A stretch of 26,129 bases of DNA from a virus: positions 1 through 26,129 of IMG/VR virus record IMGVR_UViG_3300030061_001594; one strand, 5' to 3'. Positions 7,426 to 16,022 of the stretch are shown piece after piece (within the stretch, counting starts at the first letter, position 1; each line of letters opens with the position of its first letter). Under the pieces are notes generated by a model. It did no database searches and was not told the origin of the DNA. It saw only the letters and a program-made list of their open reading frames with translations. The position numbers and the translations under genes are program-made.

Positions 7426-10400
7426 GTCTAACTCCTCTTTGTGCTATTGCAGCTCCTGTTGGATCGTTAGGGAACAGTGCTTGGAATGATTGAGGGTTCA
7501 CTTGTCCGGTAGCCGGTGGTACTGGTGCTACAGGCGGTTGAGCTACAGGACTTTCAAGTTGCAAGTCAGCCATAATAGATGTTTTTTCTTCAGCTTCAAT
7601 TGGTGCTTCTTCAGCATCAACCATAGCTTCATTCTGTGTAGCTGTAGATAACATACTTACAGCGTTAGTATCTGTTTGTAAGTCTCCTGAGCTTCCGGAG
7701 TAGTCTTGTGCAAACATAGTTTCAAAATTCTTTTTAGGAATTGTATCTTCATTGTAGTTAGGTGCTGGAACTTTCGCATCTAGTTGTCCCATTCTTTCAG
7801 TAATTTCTTCTGGTGTTACAGTTTTTGGATCTACTCTAGGTACATCAGCATCACTTTCATTTAAGTAATTAACTAATCTTGCAAACGCTTCTCTTTTTTG
7901 CGTAAGGCCAAGTCTACCAACAACGCCTGGTGATTGTAAAACGTTAGCTGCTGTTTGGATATCTCTACCTTTAAAATATCTTCTTCCAATACCTAAAACT
8001 CCTGGTACACCATCACCAACTTTTTTACCCATTAGTAATCTAATTTGTTCTTCAGGGTTTAGAGCATCGTTGAAAGCTCTCATAGCAATTGGATCTGTAA
8101 GAATTTGACCTGCACGTCTACCAAGTAAAATAAATAATGCTGGTGCAAATGGGTTAACAGCTGCAGAACCTCCAAGAACTAGAGCTCCTGTAAATGAATT
8201 AAGACCACCTAATTGTAATCTTCTTTGCATAAAAGTGGATGTATCAGCTATAGGGGTATCGGATATTGCTTTCATATAAGTTAAAAATTTTTCAAATTCT
8301 TTTGATTGTGCTTTACCACCTAAAATGGCTGTCATTTTTTCTTGCCCTACATCATCAACAATATCACTTAAGCCTAAATTTCTCATAAATTTATTTATAT
8401 TAAACATGGAAGTATCTTTTGGACTAAACCTAATTTTAGTTGCATCAAATATATTAGTTCCACCTTTAACTTTATCAATACTAAAATCTATTGTTTGTTC
8501 TACTCCAGTTCCCTTTTGAACCATAGATTCCATAACATCTACAGTTCCATTAATTCCTGCTTTAACAGTTGATTCTTCCATAATTTCATCTATCATTGAT
8601 CTACCCGCAGGAGAAGAAGCTGAATCAAAACTTTTTATAAATGAATTAAACATCCATCTTGCTTTTGCTGCATCATATAATGCTTCTCCACCACCTTTAG
8701 TAATTCCTATACCTTTTCCTGGTGTTTTTCTTGATGCTATTTTTGAAGCTCCTAACAATTGTTTAAATTGTAAAACTGCATCTGTGTCTCCACGTGTAAA
8801 TACATCATTAGCTAAATCGTTAAAAAATCTTTGAGCTTTTTTCTTTTGCATTCCACCAATTCCAGCTAAAGCTTTATTTGTAAATGTTGTTGCGTTGTAT
8901 TCTCTAAAAATTTTAGTTATATTAGCGTCTTGATAAAAATTCATTAATGTTGAAAAAGTATCATTTGCGCCATATAATTTATCTTTTAATTTTTCTGATT
9001 CACTAATTTTAAGAGCCATGTCTGCTTCTGCTGCAGCAGGATTTGTTTTCTTTAACGTTTCATAAGCTGCTTTTACTGCATCATCTTTTAAAAATGTTTC
9101 TTTTGTTATTGCTCCACCAAATGAATTAAGATCGTTTTCAAGAGCTTCTCTTATAGACCATAAAGTAGGTCTAATATTATCATAAGTTGTTTCTCCAATA
9201 GCTCTGTTTAAGGTTTCCATCATACCTTTGTATTGTTTTGGTGTTACAAAATCATCAATCTTATTCATGTATCTAAAGAATAAAGCTAATGGATCACCTG
9301 TACCTTGTAATTTTTCTAATGCTTTCATATCTATATTACCTATTGCATCTTGTGCATAAGCATTCAGGCCTGGATATTTCATAGAAAGTTCACCAATATA
9401 ATCACCTGCCATTTTTTTAACATGTCCTGTAGGAATAACTTTAGGATTACCAATTGTATCAGCCAAAGTATCAAAAGCTTTGTAACTAGAATTAATTAAA
9501 TTAGAATTTTGTTTAAAGGCTGCATCTGCTTGTTTCCAAATAGTAGCTGACAACATTCCTGTTTTAATCAATGGCCCGTATTTAAGGACATCATTGTTTA
9601 AATAATTTTTACCAGCTGCTTGTTCAGCTCCTTGTAGAGCTTCTTTACCAATTCCATTAATAAAAGGCATAATACCAAGTACCTTAAAATATTTAGCAGC
9701 AAAACCACCAAGAAGACCTGTACCTTCTTGTGCAGTCATTACCATAGGTATTGGTAAACCTTTATCTCTTGCAATGTTAACTAATTCTTTTGCATCTTTT
9801 GATTTAGCACCAATCATTAATCTACCAACTTTACCTAAACCTTTTGTAATTACCGGTGTCAGTGTTGCAGCACCAGCATTCCATGCTAAAGCTGTAAACA
9901 TTGAGTCTGCAGCGTTAGCCATCATATCTGTGTTCACTTCTTGTGGTTTCATGTTTTCCATATCAGATGCAATTGCATCCATTGCAGCAACTCCAACAGT
10001 TTCATTCAACATGTCGTAAGTGACTGAACCTGCTCCTGCTCCTGCAGTACCGCCTAAAACAGAATATACTTCTGCTCTTCCAAGTGGACTAGCTAATACT
10101 CTACCAACAGTTGGGTCTGCTACTTTTGCAACTAATTTTGCTAAGCCACCTAGTAATTTAAATCTTCCTGGTAATCTTGTTGTAAGTTTATCAGCAAAGT
10201 TACTAAACATTTTTGTTCTAGCAAATAGTCCAGTTGATTTATCTCCTGGTACTTTTGATTTAGCTGCACTGAATATTTTTTTTCTCATTGCAACATAAGG
10301 TGTAATAGATCCTATTAGATCTCCAGCAAGAACTGCTTCTGATCTACCATCTAATGAGCTTCCTGTTTGTTGTAATCTCACACCAATAGGATTTTTAACT

Positions 10401-10588
10401 GCTTCATCCATTGTAGCTACATCTCTTGCAGCACCTGCTCTTTTTGATTGTAATTCTGACATTGAAGGACCCTTTATTAGTCCTCTTCGAATAGCTTCAT
10501 CTACTGCTTGTCTTTGTCTTGAATTTAATTTACTTGGATCAAAAGTGTTGTTATCTATTTGATCTTGAATATCTTTTAAGGAAGCCAT
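7418..10588 (-). CDS. Large internal virion/DNA-ejection protein (1056 residues)
   Basis: I see no enzyme motif in this largest gene. The protein is mostly helical, rich in Ala, Lys and Gly. It has a Gly/Ala-rich hydrophobic stretch near residues 175-195 (VLGGTAGAGAGSVTYDML) and another near 800-825 (GALVLGGSAAVNPFAPALFI). The C-terminal 130 residues are Pro/Ala/Glu-rich and end in a basic GVRRG. Size, composition, hydrophobic segments and position next to a second giant protein fit podovirus ejection proteins (T7 gp16 or P22 gp16/gp20 type), which leave the capsid to form a channel through the cell envelope. No lytic transglycosylase motif was found. The start ATG overlaps the previous stop by one base (TAATG). 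The role is inferred from context. Confidence 0.7.
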   Translation of the reverse strand: MASLKDIQDQIDNNTFDPSKLNSRQRQAVDEAIRRGLIKGPSMSELQSKRAGAARDVATMDEAVKNPIGVRLQQTGSSLDGRSEAVLAGDLIGSITPYVAMRKKIFSAAKSKVPGDKSTGLFARTKMFSNFADKLTTRLPGRFKLLGGLAKLVAKVADPTVGRVLASPLGRAEVYSVLGGTAGAGAGSVTYDMLNETVGVAAMDAIASDMENMKPQEVNTDMMANAADSMFTALAWNAGAATLTPVITKGLGKVGRLMIGAKSKDAKELVNIARDKGLPIPMVMTAQEGTGLLGGFAAKYFKVLGIMPFINGIGKEALQGAEQAAGKNYLNNDVLKYGPLIKTGMLSATIWKQADAAFKQNSNLINSSYKAFDTLADTIGNPKVIPTGHVKKMAGDYIGELSMKYPGLNAYAQDAIGNIDMKALEKLQGTGDPLALFFRYMNKIDDFVTPKQYKGMMETLNRAIGETTYDNIRPTLWSIREALENDLNSFGGAITKETFLKDDAVKAAYETLKKTNPAAAEADMALKISESEKLKDKLYGANDTFSTLMNFYQDANITKIFREYNATTFTNKALAGIGGMQKKKAQRFFNDLANDVFTRGDTDAVLQFKQLLGASKIASRKTPGKGIGITKGGGEALYDAAKARWMFNSFIKSFDSASSPAGRSMIDEIMEESTVKAGINGTVDVMESMVQKGTGVEQTIDFSIDKVKGGTNIFDATKIRFSPKDTSMFNINKFMRNLGLSDIVDDVGQEKMTAILGGKAQSKEFEKFLTYMKAISDTPIADTSTFMQRRLQLGGLNSFTGALVLGGSAAVNPFAPALFILLGRRAGQILTDPIAMRAFNDALNPEEQIRLLMGKKVGDGVPGVLGIGRRYFKGRDIQTAANVLQSPGVVGRLGLTQKREAFARLVNYLNESDADVPRVDPKTVTPEEITERMGQLDAKVPAPNYNEDTIPKKNFETMFAQDYSGSSGDLQTDTNAVSMLSTATQNEAMVDAEEAPIEAEEKTSIMADLQLESPVAQPPVAPVPPATGQVNPQSFQALFPNDPTGAAIAQRGVRRG

Positions 10589-12792
10589 TAGTTTATCCCT
10601 TCAATAATATTTTCTATCTCTTCTAAACTTAAGTCTTCTGCTAATTGAGAAGCAACACCACCTTCTCCCTCGAATACTTCAAAGTTTTTTAGTTTTCTTA
10701 AATCTTTTAATGTAGTTTCTAATCCACCTGCTGTTGTGTAAAGACTTTCTTGTCTTCTAATATCCGACTCAAGCTGTCTTCCAATTGCTTCAATAGAAGC
10801 TTTAACATCTTTAGAAGATCTAGTTAATGAGAATATATTTACAATTTCTTTAGCAGCATTAACATCCCTTTGTGTTAATCTATCTTGATCTTTAAATGTG
10901 TTTGCAAGTGCGTAAGTCAGTGTAACTTCTTGTACAGCAAGTTTTTCTTGTTCTTCTCTGGATAATCCAGATAGCATTCCTCTTTTATTTAATCTTGCCT
11001 TAGCTTGTTTAATTAAATTTTTACTATCTAAATTTTTCTTAGCTGCTTCTTTACCCTCATCACTTAAATCAGGATCTCTATCTATTGCAGCATATTCATC
11101 TGCTTGTAATTCAGCTACTTTTGCCTCTAAAGCATCTAATGACATTCCTGATACTTCAAATCCTAAAACTTCTTTTGCAACACCACTTAATCTTCTAGTA
11201 AATTGATCAATAGATAATGCAGCACCGGCTTTTACAGTCTCCCCAGACTCATCCATTTGATTTAAAGTTTTTAACACATCTCTAGTAACAGATAATGCGT
11301 TGTATCTATTTCCTAATACATCTTGAATATCAAATAATCTTTTGTCTACATTCTTTTGTTGTAAGAAGTTTTCAAACTGACCAATTAATTTACCATCGCT
11401 ATCAGCAATCGGTGCTCCTTGTGAAACAGGTACAAACATTTCTCTACCATCAGCTCCAATTCCTGCAGCCATAGTTACTGTTCCATCTTTCATTTGATAA
11501 GCTTTGTAGTTTCTCAACCTACCATCAGCTCCTCTTATTTGAACTATTCCACCAGTTTGTTCAGGTCTTTCAACTTCAGCATTAGCATTATCATTTACAA
11601 ATTTCATATGATCTAAAGCTGCATTAAGAGAGGCTTCTCTGTTATTAGCTCTTAGCTCACCTTCTTTTAATTTTATTGTTGCGTAATTATTTACAGCAGG
11701 TCCTATTGCTTGACCAAATACTTCCATAGCTCCAGCAATACCAGATCTTCTTGTAGTTCCTGTTAATAATCCTGATGCAAGATTAGCTAAAAAGACTAAG
11801 CCTGCTTGTGATCCTTCATTTTTAAAAACTTCTTCTTGATATTTTTTAGCAAGTGCAATTGTTTTATTAAATTCTACATCATCAGATGGACCACCTAATG
11901 CTATTTCGTTATTACCTTGAGCTGTATTTTCTTTTTCAATATTTTTCTTTTCATCTTTAGACATATCTTTATCAGCAACATCCTTAGTAGATTTTGTTGG
12001 TAAAGTATCTGTGCTTCCTGGAGGTCCTGGAGGCATTCCCGTGCTGTCAAGATTTACAGCATTTTCTTGCACTGCATCTAAATCCGCTATGTCATCTGCA
12101 TTAGCTACATTATCCTGTAATAATGGATCACCTTCAGCTTTTAATGTTTTTGATTTATTGAAACTTGGTCTTCCTGATCCTGGTCTACCTTCTATAATTT
12201 TTCTGTCTTCTGCAACTTTTTCTTCAATGGGTTTTGGTACAAACTTCCCGAATAAGTCTGCATCACTAAATCCACCTGCTTCTCCCTCTAAAGCTTTAAT
12301 TCTATTCATTCTTTCAAACTCCGCTCTTTCTTGTGGAGACATCGCATTTATTTTTTTTCTTAATTCTACTCCTGCATCGTATCTATTTTTAAGACCTGCT
12401 AGCCCTGCTAAACCAACCACACTAGGTAAAAAACCTATTCCCGCTAAAGCAGGCAATGCTCTTGTTGCAGCATAACCACCACCTAATCCGAAAGCTGTTC
12501 TCCCAATAGGGTCTTCTATACCAAAACCTTGTGCAACCTTATCACCTGCATAATAACCAAGCACTCCAGGTATCTGAACTCCACCTTTTATTAAATTTTT
12601 TGTTCCTCTTACTGGTCCGCTAACTGACATTCTCTCAAAAAATGTAGGTGGTTTTCTCAAAGCTGGGACAGGTGCTGGAGTAGTCGGTTGCCCAACCATT
12701 ATACCTGTGTTTGCATTAATAGTTTTAAGCACACCTTTTCTAAGTGCTTCTTTTCTAAACATCGGTCTGTTTAAAACTTTGTTGAGTGACAT
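10588..12792 (-). CDS. Large internal virion/DNA-ejection protein (734 residues)
   Basis: This protein is in three parts. Residues 1-150 have a basic start and a Gly/Ala hydrophobic region (AFGLGGGYAATRALPALAGI, then LPSVVGLAGLAGL). Residues about 170-310 are disordered-looking, rich in Asp, Pro, Asn and Lys. The rest is charged helix with a Gly-rich segment (LVFLANLASGLLTGTTRRSG). It is coupled to the 1056-residue gene by TAATG and preceded by AGGGGG four bases before its ATG, one of the strongest ribosome sites here, as expected for an abundant virion protein. The hydrophobic segments and pairing suggest that it forms the ejection channel with its neighbour. I do not recognise a named family. 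Confidence 0.68.
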   Translation of the reverse strand: MSLNKVLNRPMFRKEALRKGVLKTINANTGIMVGQPTTPAPVPALRKPPTFFERMSVSGPVRGTKNLIKGGVQIPGVLGYYAGDKVAQGFGIEDPIGRTAFGLGGGYAATRALPALAGIGFLPSVVGLAGLAGLKNRYDAGVELRKKINAMSPQERAEFERMNRIKALEGEAGGFSDADLFGKFVPKPIEEKVAEDRKIIEGRPGSGRPSFNKSKTLKAEGDPLLQDNVANADDIADLDAVQENAVNLDSTGMPPGPPGSTDTLPTKSTKDVADKDMSKDEKKNIEKENTAQGNNEIALGGPSDDVEFNKTIALAKKYQEEVFKNEGSQAGLVFLANLASGLLTGTTRRSGIAGAMEVFGQAIGPAVNNYATIKLKEGELRANNREASLNAALDHMKFVNDNANAEVERPEQTGGIVQIRGADGRLRNYKAYQMKDGTVTMAAGIGADGREMFVPVSQGAPIADSDGKLIGQFENFLQQKNVDKRLFDIQDVLGNRYNALSVTRDVLKTLNQMDESGETVKAGAALSIDQFTRRLSGVAKEVLGFEVSGMSLDALEAKVAELQADEYAAIDRDPDLSDEGKEAAKKNLDSKNLIKQAKARLNKRGMLSGLSREEQEKLAVQEVTLTYALANTFKDQDRLTQRDVNAAKEIVNIFSLTRSSKDVKASIEAIGRQLESDIRRQESLYTTAGGLETTLKDLRKLKNFEVFEGEGGVASQLAEDLSLEEIENIIEGIN

Positions 12793-12800
12793 TGAACCCC

Positions 12801-13655
12801 CTATCCCTGTCCAGTTGGTTTCACGCCTTGAAACGCTGTGAATGCTCCTATACCAGTACCAACAGCTTGAGCTAGTGGACTAGTTGTAGGTTGTGTACCC
12901 ATTGTAACCTGAGAAGATGACTTAGGTCCTGCAGCATACAAGTTAGCTAAGAATTCAGCTCTTTGGTATGGTTCATACTGTTGTTGTAATGTAGATTGTC
13001 TTTGTGCATCAAGTGTTGCTTGTGCAAGTTGTCTTTGGATACCACCTGCAGCCATAAGTTGATTTATGTCCGATTGAGCCATTTGTTGTTGGCCTGCACC
13101 TAATTGACCTAAAAGTTGTCCGCTTTGCAATCCAACTCTTTGTTGGTTCTGTGCTGCTTGAAGTGCAGTATTAAATCCTTGTGCTTGTGCTTGACCCATT
13201 GCAGATAATGCTCTCCCTTGTAACTCTGCTTGTTGAACACCTTCTCTGCCACCACCAAATGCTCCAGCACCAACAGCTTGAGATCCTAATTGATTTTGCA
13301 TCATTTGAGATTGTCTAGCTATTTCATCTGTAACATAAGATTGATATGGGTTTAAATATTGTGAAATTTGTTGTGCACCAATAGGTGCCGCTGCCTGTTG
13401 TACTTGACTTATACCTTGTTGAACAGTAGGAGCACCAATACCTGTAGTTCCCGCAGCTTGAATACCTTGTTGTTCTAAAGCACCTAACCCTGCTACTTGG
13501 TAGTCTGGTAAATCAATGGGCTTTTGCGCTACTTGACGCGCAATATCCATTAATTCTAATTTTCTTTCCTCTATACCAGGAGCTTCTCTAACAATTTGTG
13601 TTTGTGTTGATGGTGGAGCTGATGAACCTCCGCCTCCTCCTCCGAAAAAACTCAT
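12801..13655 (-). CDS. Gln/Ala-rich virion protein, probable ejection protein
   Basis: This 284-residue protein begins with a six-glycine run (SFFGGGGGGSS). Its body is very rich in Gln, Ala and Gly, such as QGFNTALQAAQNQQRVGLQ and GQLLGQLGAGQQQM, and is probably helical. A central YLNPYQSYVTDEIARQ motif and GAFGGGREGVQQAELQGRAL recur in marine podovirus proteins of this kind as I remember them. The C-terminus is Thr/Gly-rich (TGIGAFTAFQGVKPTGQ). It lies between the giant proteins and the GNAT-like gene, so an ejection or internal core role is likely (compare P22 gp7/gp20 or T7 gp14). There is no signal peptide and no catalytic motif. Confidence 0.68.
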   Translation of the reverse strand: MSFFGGGGGGSSAPPSTQTQIVREAPGIEERKLELMDIARQVAQKPIDLPDYQVAGLGALEQQGIQAAGTTGIGAPTVQQGISQVQQAAAPIGAQQISQYLNPYQSYVTDEIARQSQMMQNQLGSQAVGAGAFGGGREGVQQAELQGRALSAMGQAQAQGFNTALQAAQNQQRVGLQSGQLLGQLGAGQQQMAQSDINQLMAAGGIQRQLAQATLDAQRQSTLQQQYEPYQRAEFLANLYAAGPKSSSQVTMGTQPTTSPLAQAVGTGIGAFTAFQGVKPTGQG

Positions 13656-13656
13656 A

Positions 13657-14118
13657 TTATATCCATTTCTCTAGTTGCACGTGTTTCTTTTTCCATCCCC
13701 ATTTTTTAGAAATTTTCTCCCATCCGGGTCTGGCCATTATACTTAATCTTTTGCATTTGTTAACAGTAGCAAAATCAGTAACTGCTTTAATAAGGTTATC
13801 TTCCCATAGTTCTCTTCTTTTACCTGTACAAATAACAATTTCGTATTGATTATAATTTGGCATAACACCAATTCTACCAACACAAATACCAAAAACTTTA
13901 TTTTCTTCAAATTCATCTGAACCAAACATGATCCAACATTGCATAGTATCTTTTTTTAATTCATCCATAACCCAAGCCGAGTCTGCATATTTACCAGAAA
14001 AAGCTAAAGCTTCTGCAATCATAAATTCTGCTAGAGGCCAAAATCTTTCAATATCTTTAGGTTCTAAAGGAAGAATACTTACTAAAGGTTTAATTTGTTT
14101 TTTGTTCGCTGTTGCCAT
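13657..14118 (-). CDS. GNAT-like virion-associated protein (T7 gp13-like context)
   Basis: This 153-residue protein has the strand-helix order of an acyl-CoA N-acyltransferase fold: ERFWPLAEFMIAEALAFSG, QCWIMFGSD, KVFGICVGRIGVMP, YEIVICTGKR then a helix, KRLSIMARPGWEKI and a final strand HVQLEKW. The acetyl-CoA loop (Q/RxxGxG/A) is not clear, so catalysis is doubtful. T7-type phages carry a GNAT-fold protein of this size, gp13, at the matching place beside their ejection proteins, which is needed for virion assembly. I chose the ATG at 14118 because CAGGAT lies 7 bases upstream; the longer frame to 14184 overlaps the previous gene too far. The start overlaps that gene by 29 bases. Confidence 0.65.
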   Translation of the reverse strand: MATANKKQIKPLVSILPLEPKDIERFWPLAEFMIAEALAFSGKYADSAWVMDELKKDTMQCWIMFGSDEFEENKVFGICVGRIGVMPNYNQYEIVICTGKRRELWEDNLIKAVTDFATVNKCKRLSIMARPGWEKISKKWGWKKKHVQLEKWI

Positions 14119-15094
14119 TTCTATCCTGTAATAAATCAAATACACGTTTGTATCTTTTTTGTTGTTCATAGAAATATTGGGCACCTTTTTCTCGCATGTC
14201 TTTCATGCTATTTGGATTAGCTCCAGCTATGATTCCAGCACCTAATACTCCATCCGCTCTTGTTACAAACTCTCCGTCTGCTAATTGAGCTAACATTGTA
14301 TCCTCGTCTTTGTTTCCTACGCCTGCTCCGTCTTCAACATAACCTGATGCTCTTACATAATTGTTAGCATCATTTTCATCATGTGAAACTTTTGATGGAA
14401 GATAGTTTACACCACCTTCATTAAATTTTTTAATTTCTGCTATACCACCTACTCTCAATCTTTGAACATTCATAGAATAAGGACCCATTCTTGGATCGCC
14501 TCTACCTGCTTCTTCAGGTGCATAAACTTTTTCATAAGCTCTTTCTTCACCTGTAGTTGGATCAATGTAAGTGTATCCAGGTCTATTAGCTTGTAAGTCT
14601 AAATAACCCATGTTGTATCCTGGTGTGTAAATATCCGTTGGCCCTTGATCGAAAGCACCTAGTCCATAACTTGTTGCTGCTAACATTGCAGATGCTTTAA
14701 AAGGATCTAATTTGTTAACCTTATCTTTTTGATATAAAAGTTTTTGCATCATTGTTCTTTGATCATTAGCTTTATTTAAACTTGCTATTGTGTCAGTAGC
14801 TACTCCAGGGTCTGCTCGACCAACCATTTTGGGATCTACTCCACCACCACTACCACCAAACAAAGGATTGTTTAGAAAACTTAAAGGACCTGTTTTAGTT
14901 GCTTGAAAAGCTGCTTGTGTTGTAGGAGAGCCAAACGCTCCTATACCTGCAGAACCTAAGGTATAACCACTATAAGCTCCTGCCGCAGCACCTAATAATC
15001 TTTTTATGCCAGATGCCCCTGCATCCTTCGCACTTTTGTAACCTTTGTAACCACCTATAGCTGCTAATGCGTAGGGTAAAAATTGAATGGGCAT
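14090..15094 (-). CDS. Gly-rich virion protein (334 residues)
   Basis: The N-terminal 65 residues are a Gly/Ala-rich hydrophobic region (YALAAIGGYKGYKSAKDAGA, then LLGAAAGAYSGYTLGSAGIG) that may insert into a membrane. The C-terminal third holds GGVNYLPSKVSHDENDANNY and LAQLADGEFVTRADGVLGAG. The second of these resembles a motif seen in minor virion proteins of many marine phages, where ADGEFV is followed by a helix and GA. It is the first gene after the promoter at 15130-15158, with AAGGAG well placed before its ATG, so it leads the ejection-protein transcript. The role is inferred as internal virion or head-completion. No enzyme motif is seen. Confidence 0.65.
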   Translation of the reverse strand: MPIQFLPYALAAIGGYKGYKSAKDAGASGIKRLLGAAAGAYSGYTLGSAGIGAFGSPTTQAAFQATKTGPLSFLNNPLFGGSGGGVDPKMVGRADPGVATDTIASLNKANDQRTMMQKLLYQKDKVNKLDPFKASAMLAATSYGLGAFDQGPTDIYTPGYNMGYLDLQANRPGYTYIDPTTGEERAYEKVYAPEEAGRGDPRMGPYSMNVQRLRVGGIAEIKKFNEGGVNYLPSKVSHDENDANNYVRASGYVEDGAGVGNKDEDTMLAQLADGEFVTRADGVLGAGIIAGANPNSMKDMREKGAQYFYEQQKRYKRVFDLLQDRNGNSEQKTN

Positions 15095-15110
15095 TAATTA
15101 AATTCTCCTT

Positions 15111-15122
15111 TTAAGATCTTAA
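15111..15122. promoter_or_regulatory. 12-bp perfect palindrome at the promoter start site
   Basis: TTAAGATCTTAA is a perfect inverted repeat lying just after the predicted transcription start of the 15130-15158 promoter and directly before the AAGGAG ribosome site. The position suits an operator for a dimeric repressor, or a small leader hairpin that could mask the ribosome site. AT-rich palindromes of this length can occur by chance. Confidence 0.4.
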
Positions 15123-15129
15123 GTATTGA

Positions 15130-15158
15130 ATAATACCATTTTACTCAGACAGTTTCAA
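15130..15158 (-). promoter_or_regulatory. Sigma70-type promoter for the ejection-protein genes
   Basis: Read on the minus strand, TTGAAA (15153-15158) is followed by exactly 17 bases and TATTAT (15130-15135), five of six matches to each consensus box. The predicted start is near 15123, about 29 bases before the ATG of the 334-residue gene. The -35 box lies in the last codons of the glycosyltransferase gene. This is one of the few gaps in an otherwise overlapping gene run, which adds support. Confidence 0.6.
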
Positions 15159-16022
15159 CTCGTCTCTAAAACAACCCTCATATTGGTGTTCTCCTACATG
15201 TATAATAGGGTCATTGACATAGACATAACATTTACCACCAATGTCTTTCCAAAGCTTACAGAATGAAAAATCTTCACCTAAATAAGTCTTAGTTTCCGGG
15301 TCGTGTATACAATCAAAAAAGTTCCATAGATTAGGTCTATTTACATACTCACCATTAATAACAGTCTTTTGAACTATGTTTTTATCTGGATACTTTTCTA
15401 TCATCTTGTCAAACACTGATCTTTTAATCAACATACATCCTGTAGGGCTATGGGTAACTTCCATAACACCATTATCTAATTTTATATTGTTAGGATTCTC
15501 AACTTTCATAGGGTAAGTATTCAGCCATCTATGTATGTCTCCAGGATTTCTCACTTCACCATTATTCCATTTTTTGTAAAGTTTATCCCACATCATAGTT
15601 TTGAGAGGATAAGGAATTGATATTAATTCTTTATCTATATCTAACATTTTTATTATCGATTCTGCTCTGAAATATATATCTGAATCAACAAACAACATAT
15701 GTGTGCAACTTGATTCTAAAAAAGCTGAAGTACAAAGGTTTCTTCCTTGAGTTACCAAAGAAGATTTTAATAAAGTAAATGTAATTCTAATTCCTTTTTT
15801 AATACAAAGTTGTTGTAGTTCTAGTAACGCTTGTGTGTAATGCATAGTCACATCACTATGACAAGGCGTACAAATCATTAAACTGTATTTTGATTTACTT
15901 ACTTTCTTTGTTTCTTTTTGTCCGGTGTCCGGTTTCCACATTGGAAGAGTAGCTTTTTCGTATGGTGTGACCTCGACTTCTTTTAAAGTTTGGTATGTAT
16001 CTTCATTTACTGTTTCTTTCAT
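15141..16022 (-). CDS. GT-A-type glycosyltransferase
   Basis: This is a 293-residue soluble protein. After a variable 45-residue start, residues 46-54 (YSLMICTPC) form the first Rossmann strand. VTQGRNL (90-96) and MLFVDSDIY with DSD at 113-115 supply the metal/nucleotide-sugar site. SPTGCMLIKR (192-201) and YLGEDFSFCKLWKDIGG, with GED at 249-251, mark the acceptor and catalytic region, and H275 and H279 near the end may also bind metal. The layout fits GT2 or Anp1-like (GT62) transferases. It should move a sugar from a nucleotide sugar to an unknown acceptor. AAGGAG lies 6 bases before the ATG, and the start overlaps the second transferase by 20 bases, so the two are probably made together. 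Confidence 0.85.
   Translation of the reverse strand: MKETVNEDTYQTLKEVEVTPYEKATLPMWKPDTGQKETKKVSKSKYSLMICTPCHSDVTMHYTQALLELQQLCIKKGIRITFTLLKSSLVTQGRNLCTSAFLESSCTHMLFVDSDIYFRAESIIKMLDIDKELISIPYPLKTMMWDKLYKKWNNGEVRNPGDIHRWLNTYPMKVENPNNIKLDNGVMEVTHSPTGCMLIKRSVFDKMIEKYPDKNIVQKTVINGEYVNRPNLWNFFDCIHDPETKTYLGEDFSFCKLWKDIGGKCYVYVNDPIIHVGEHQYEGCFRDELKLSE

Noticed and set aside
9774-10298. Two long plus-strand frames opposite the 1056-residue gene
   Set aside because: They mirror its codons, have Ala/Pro/Ser-rich low-complexity products, and have no domain or ribosome site.
12011-12475. A 154-codon plus-strand frame
   Set aside because: It lies wholly opposite the 734-residue gene and its product shows no recognisable pattern; it is a shadow of biased codon use.
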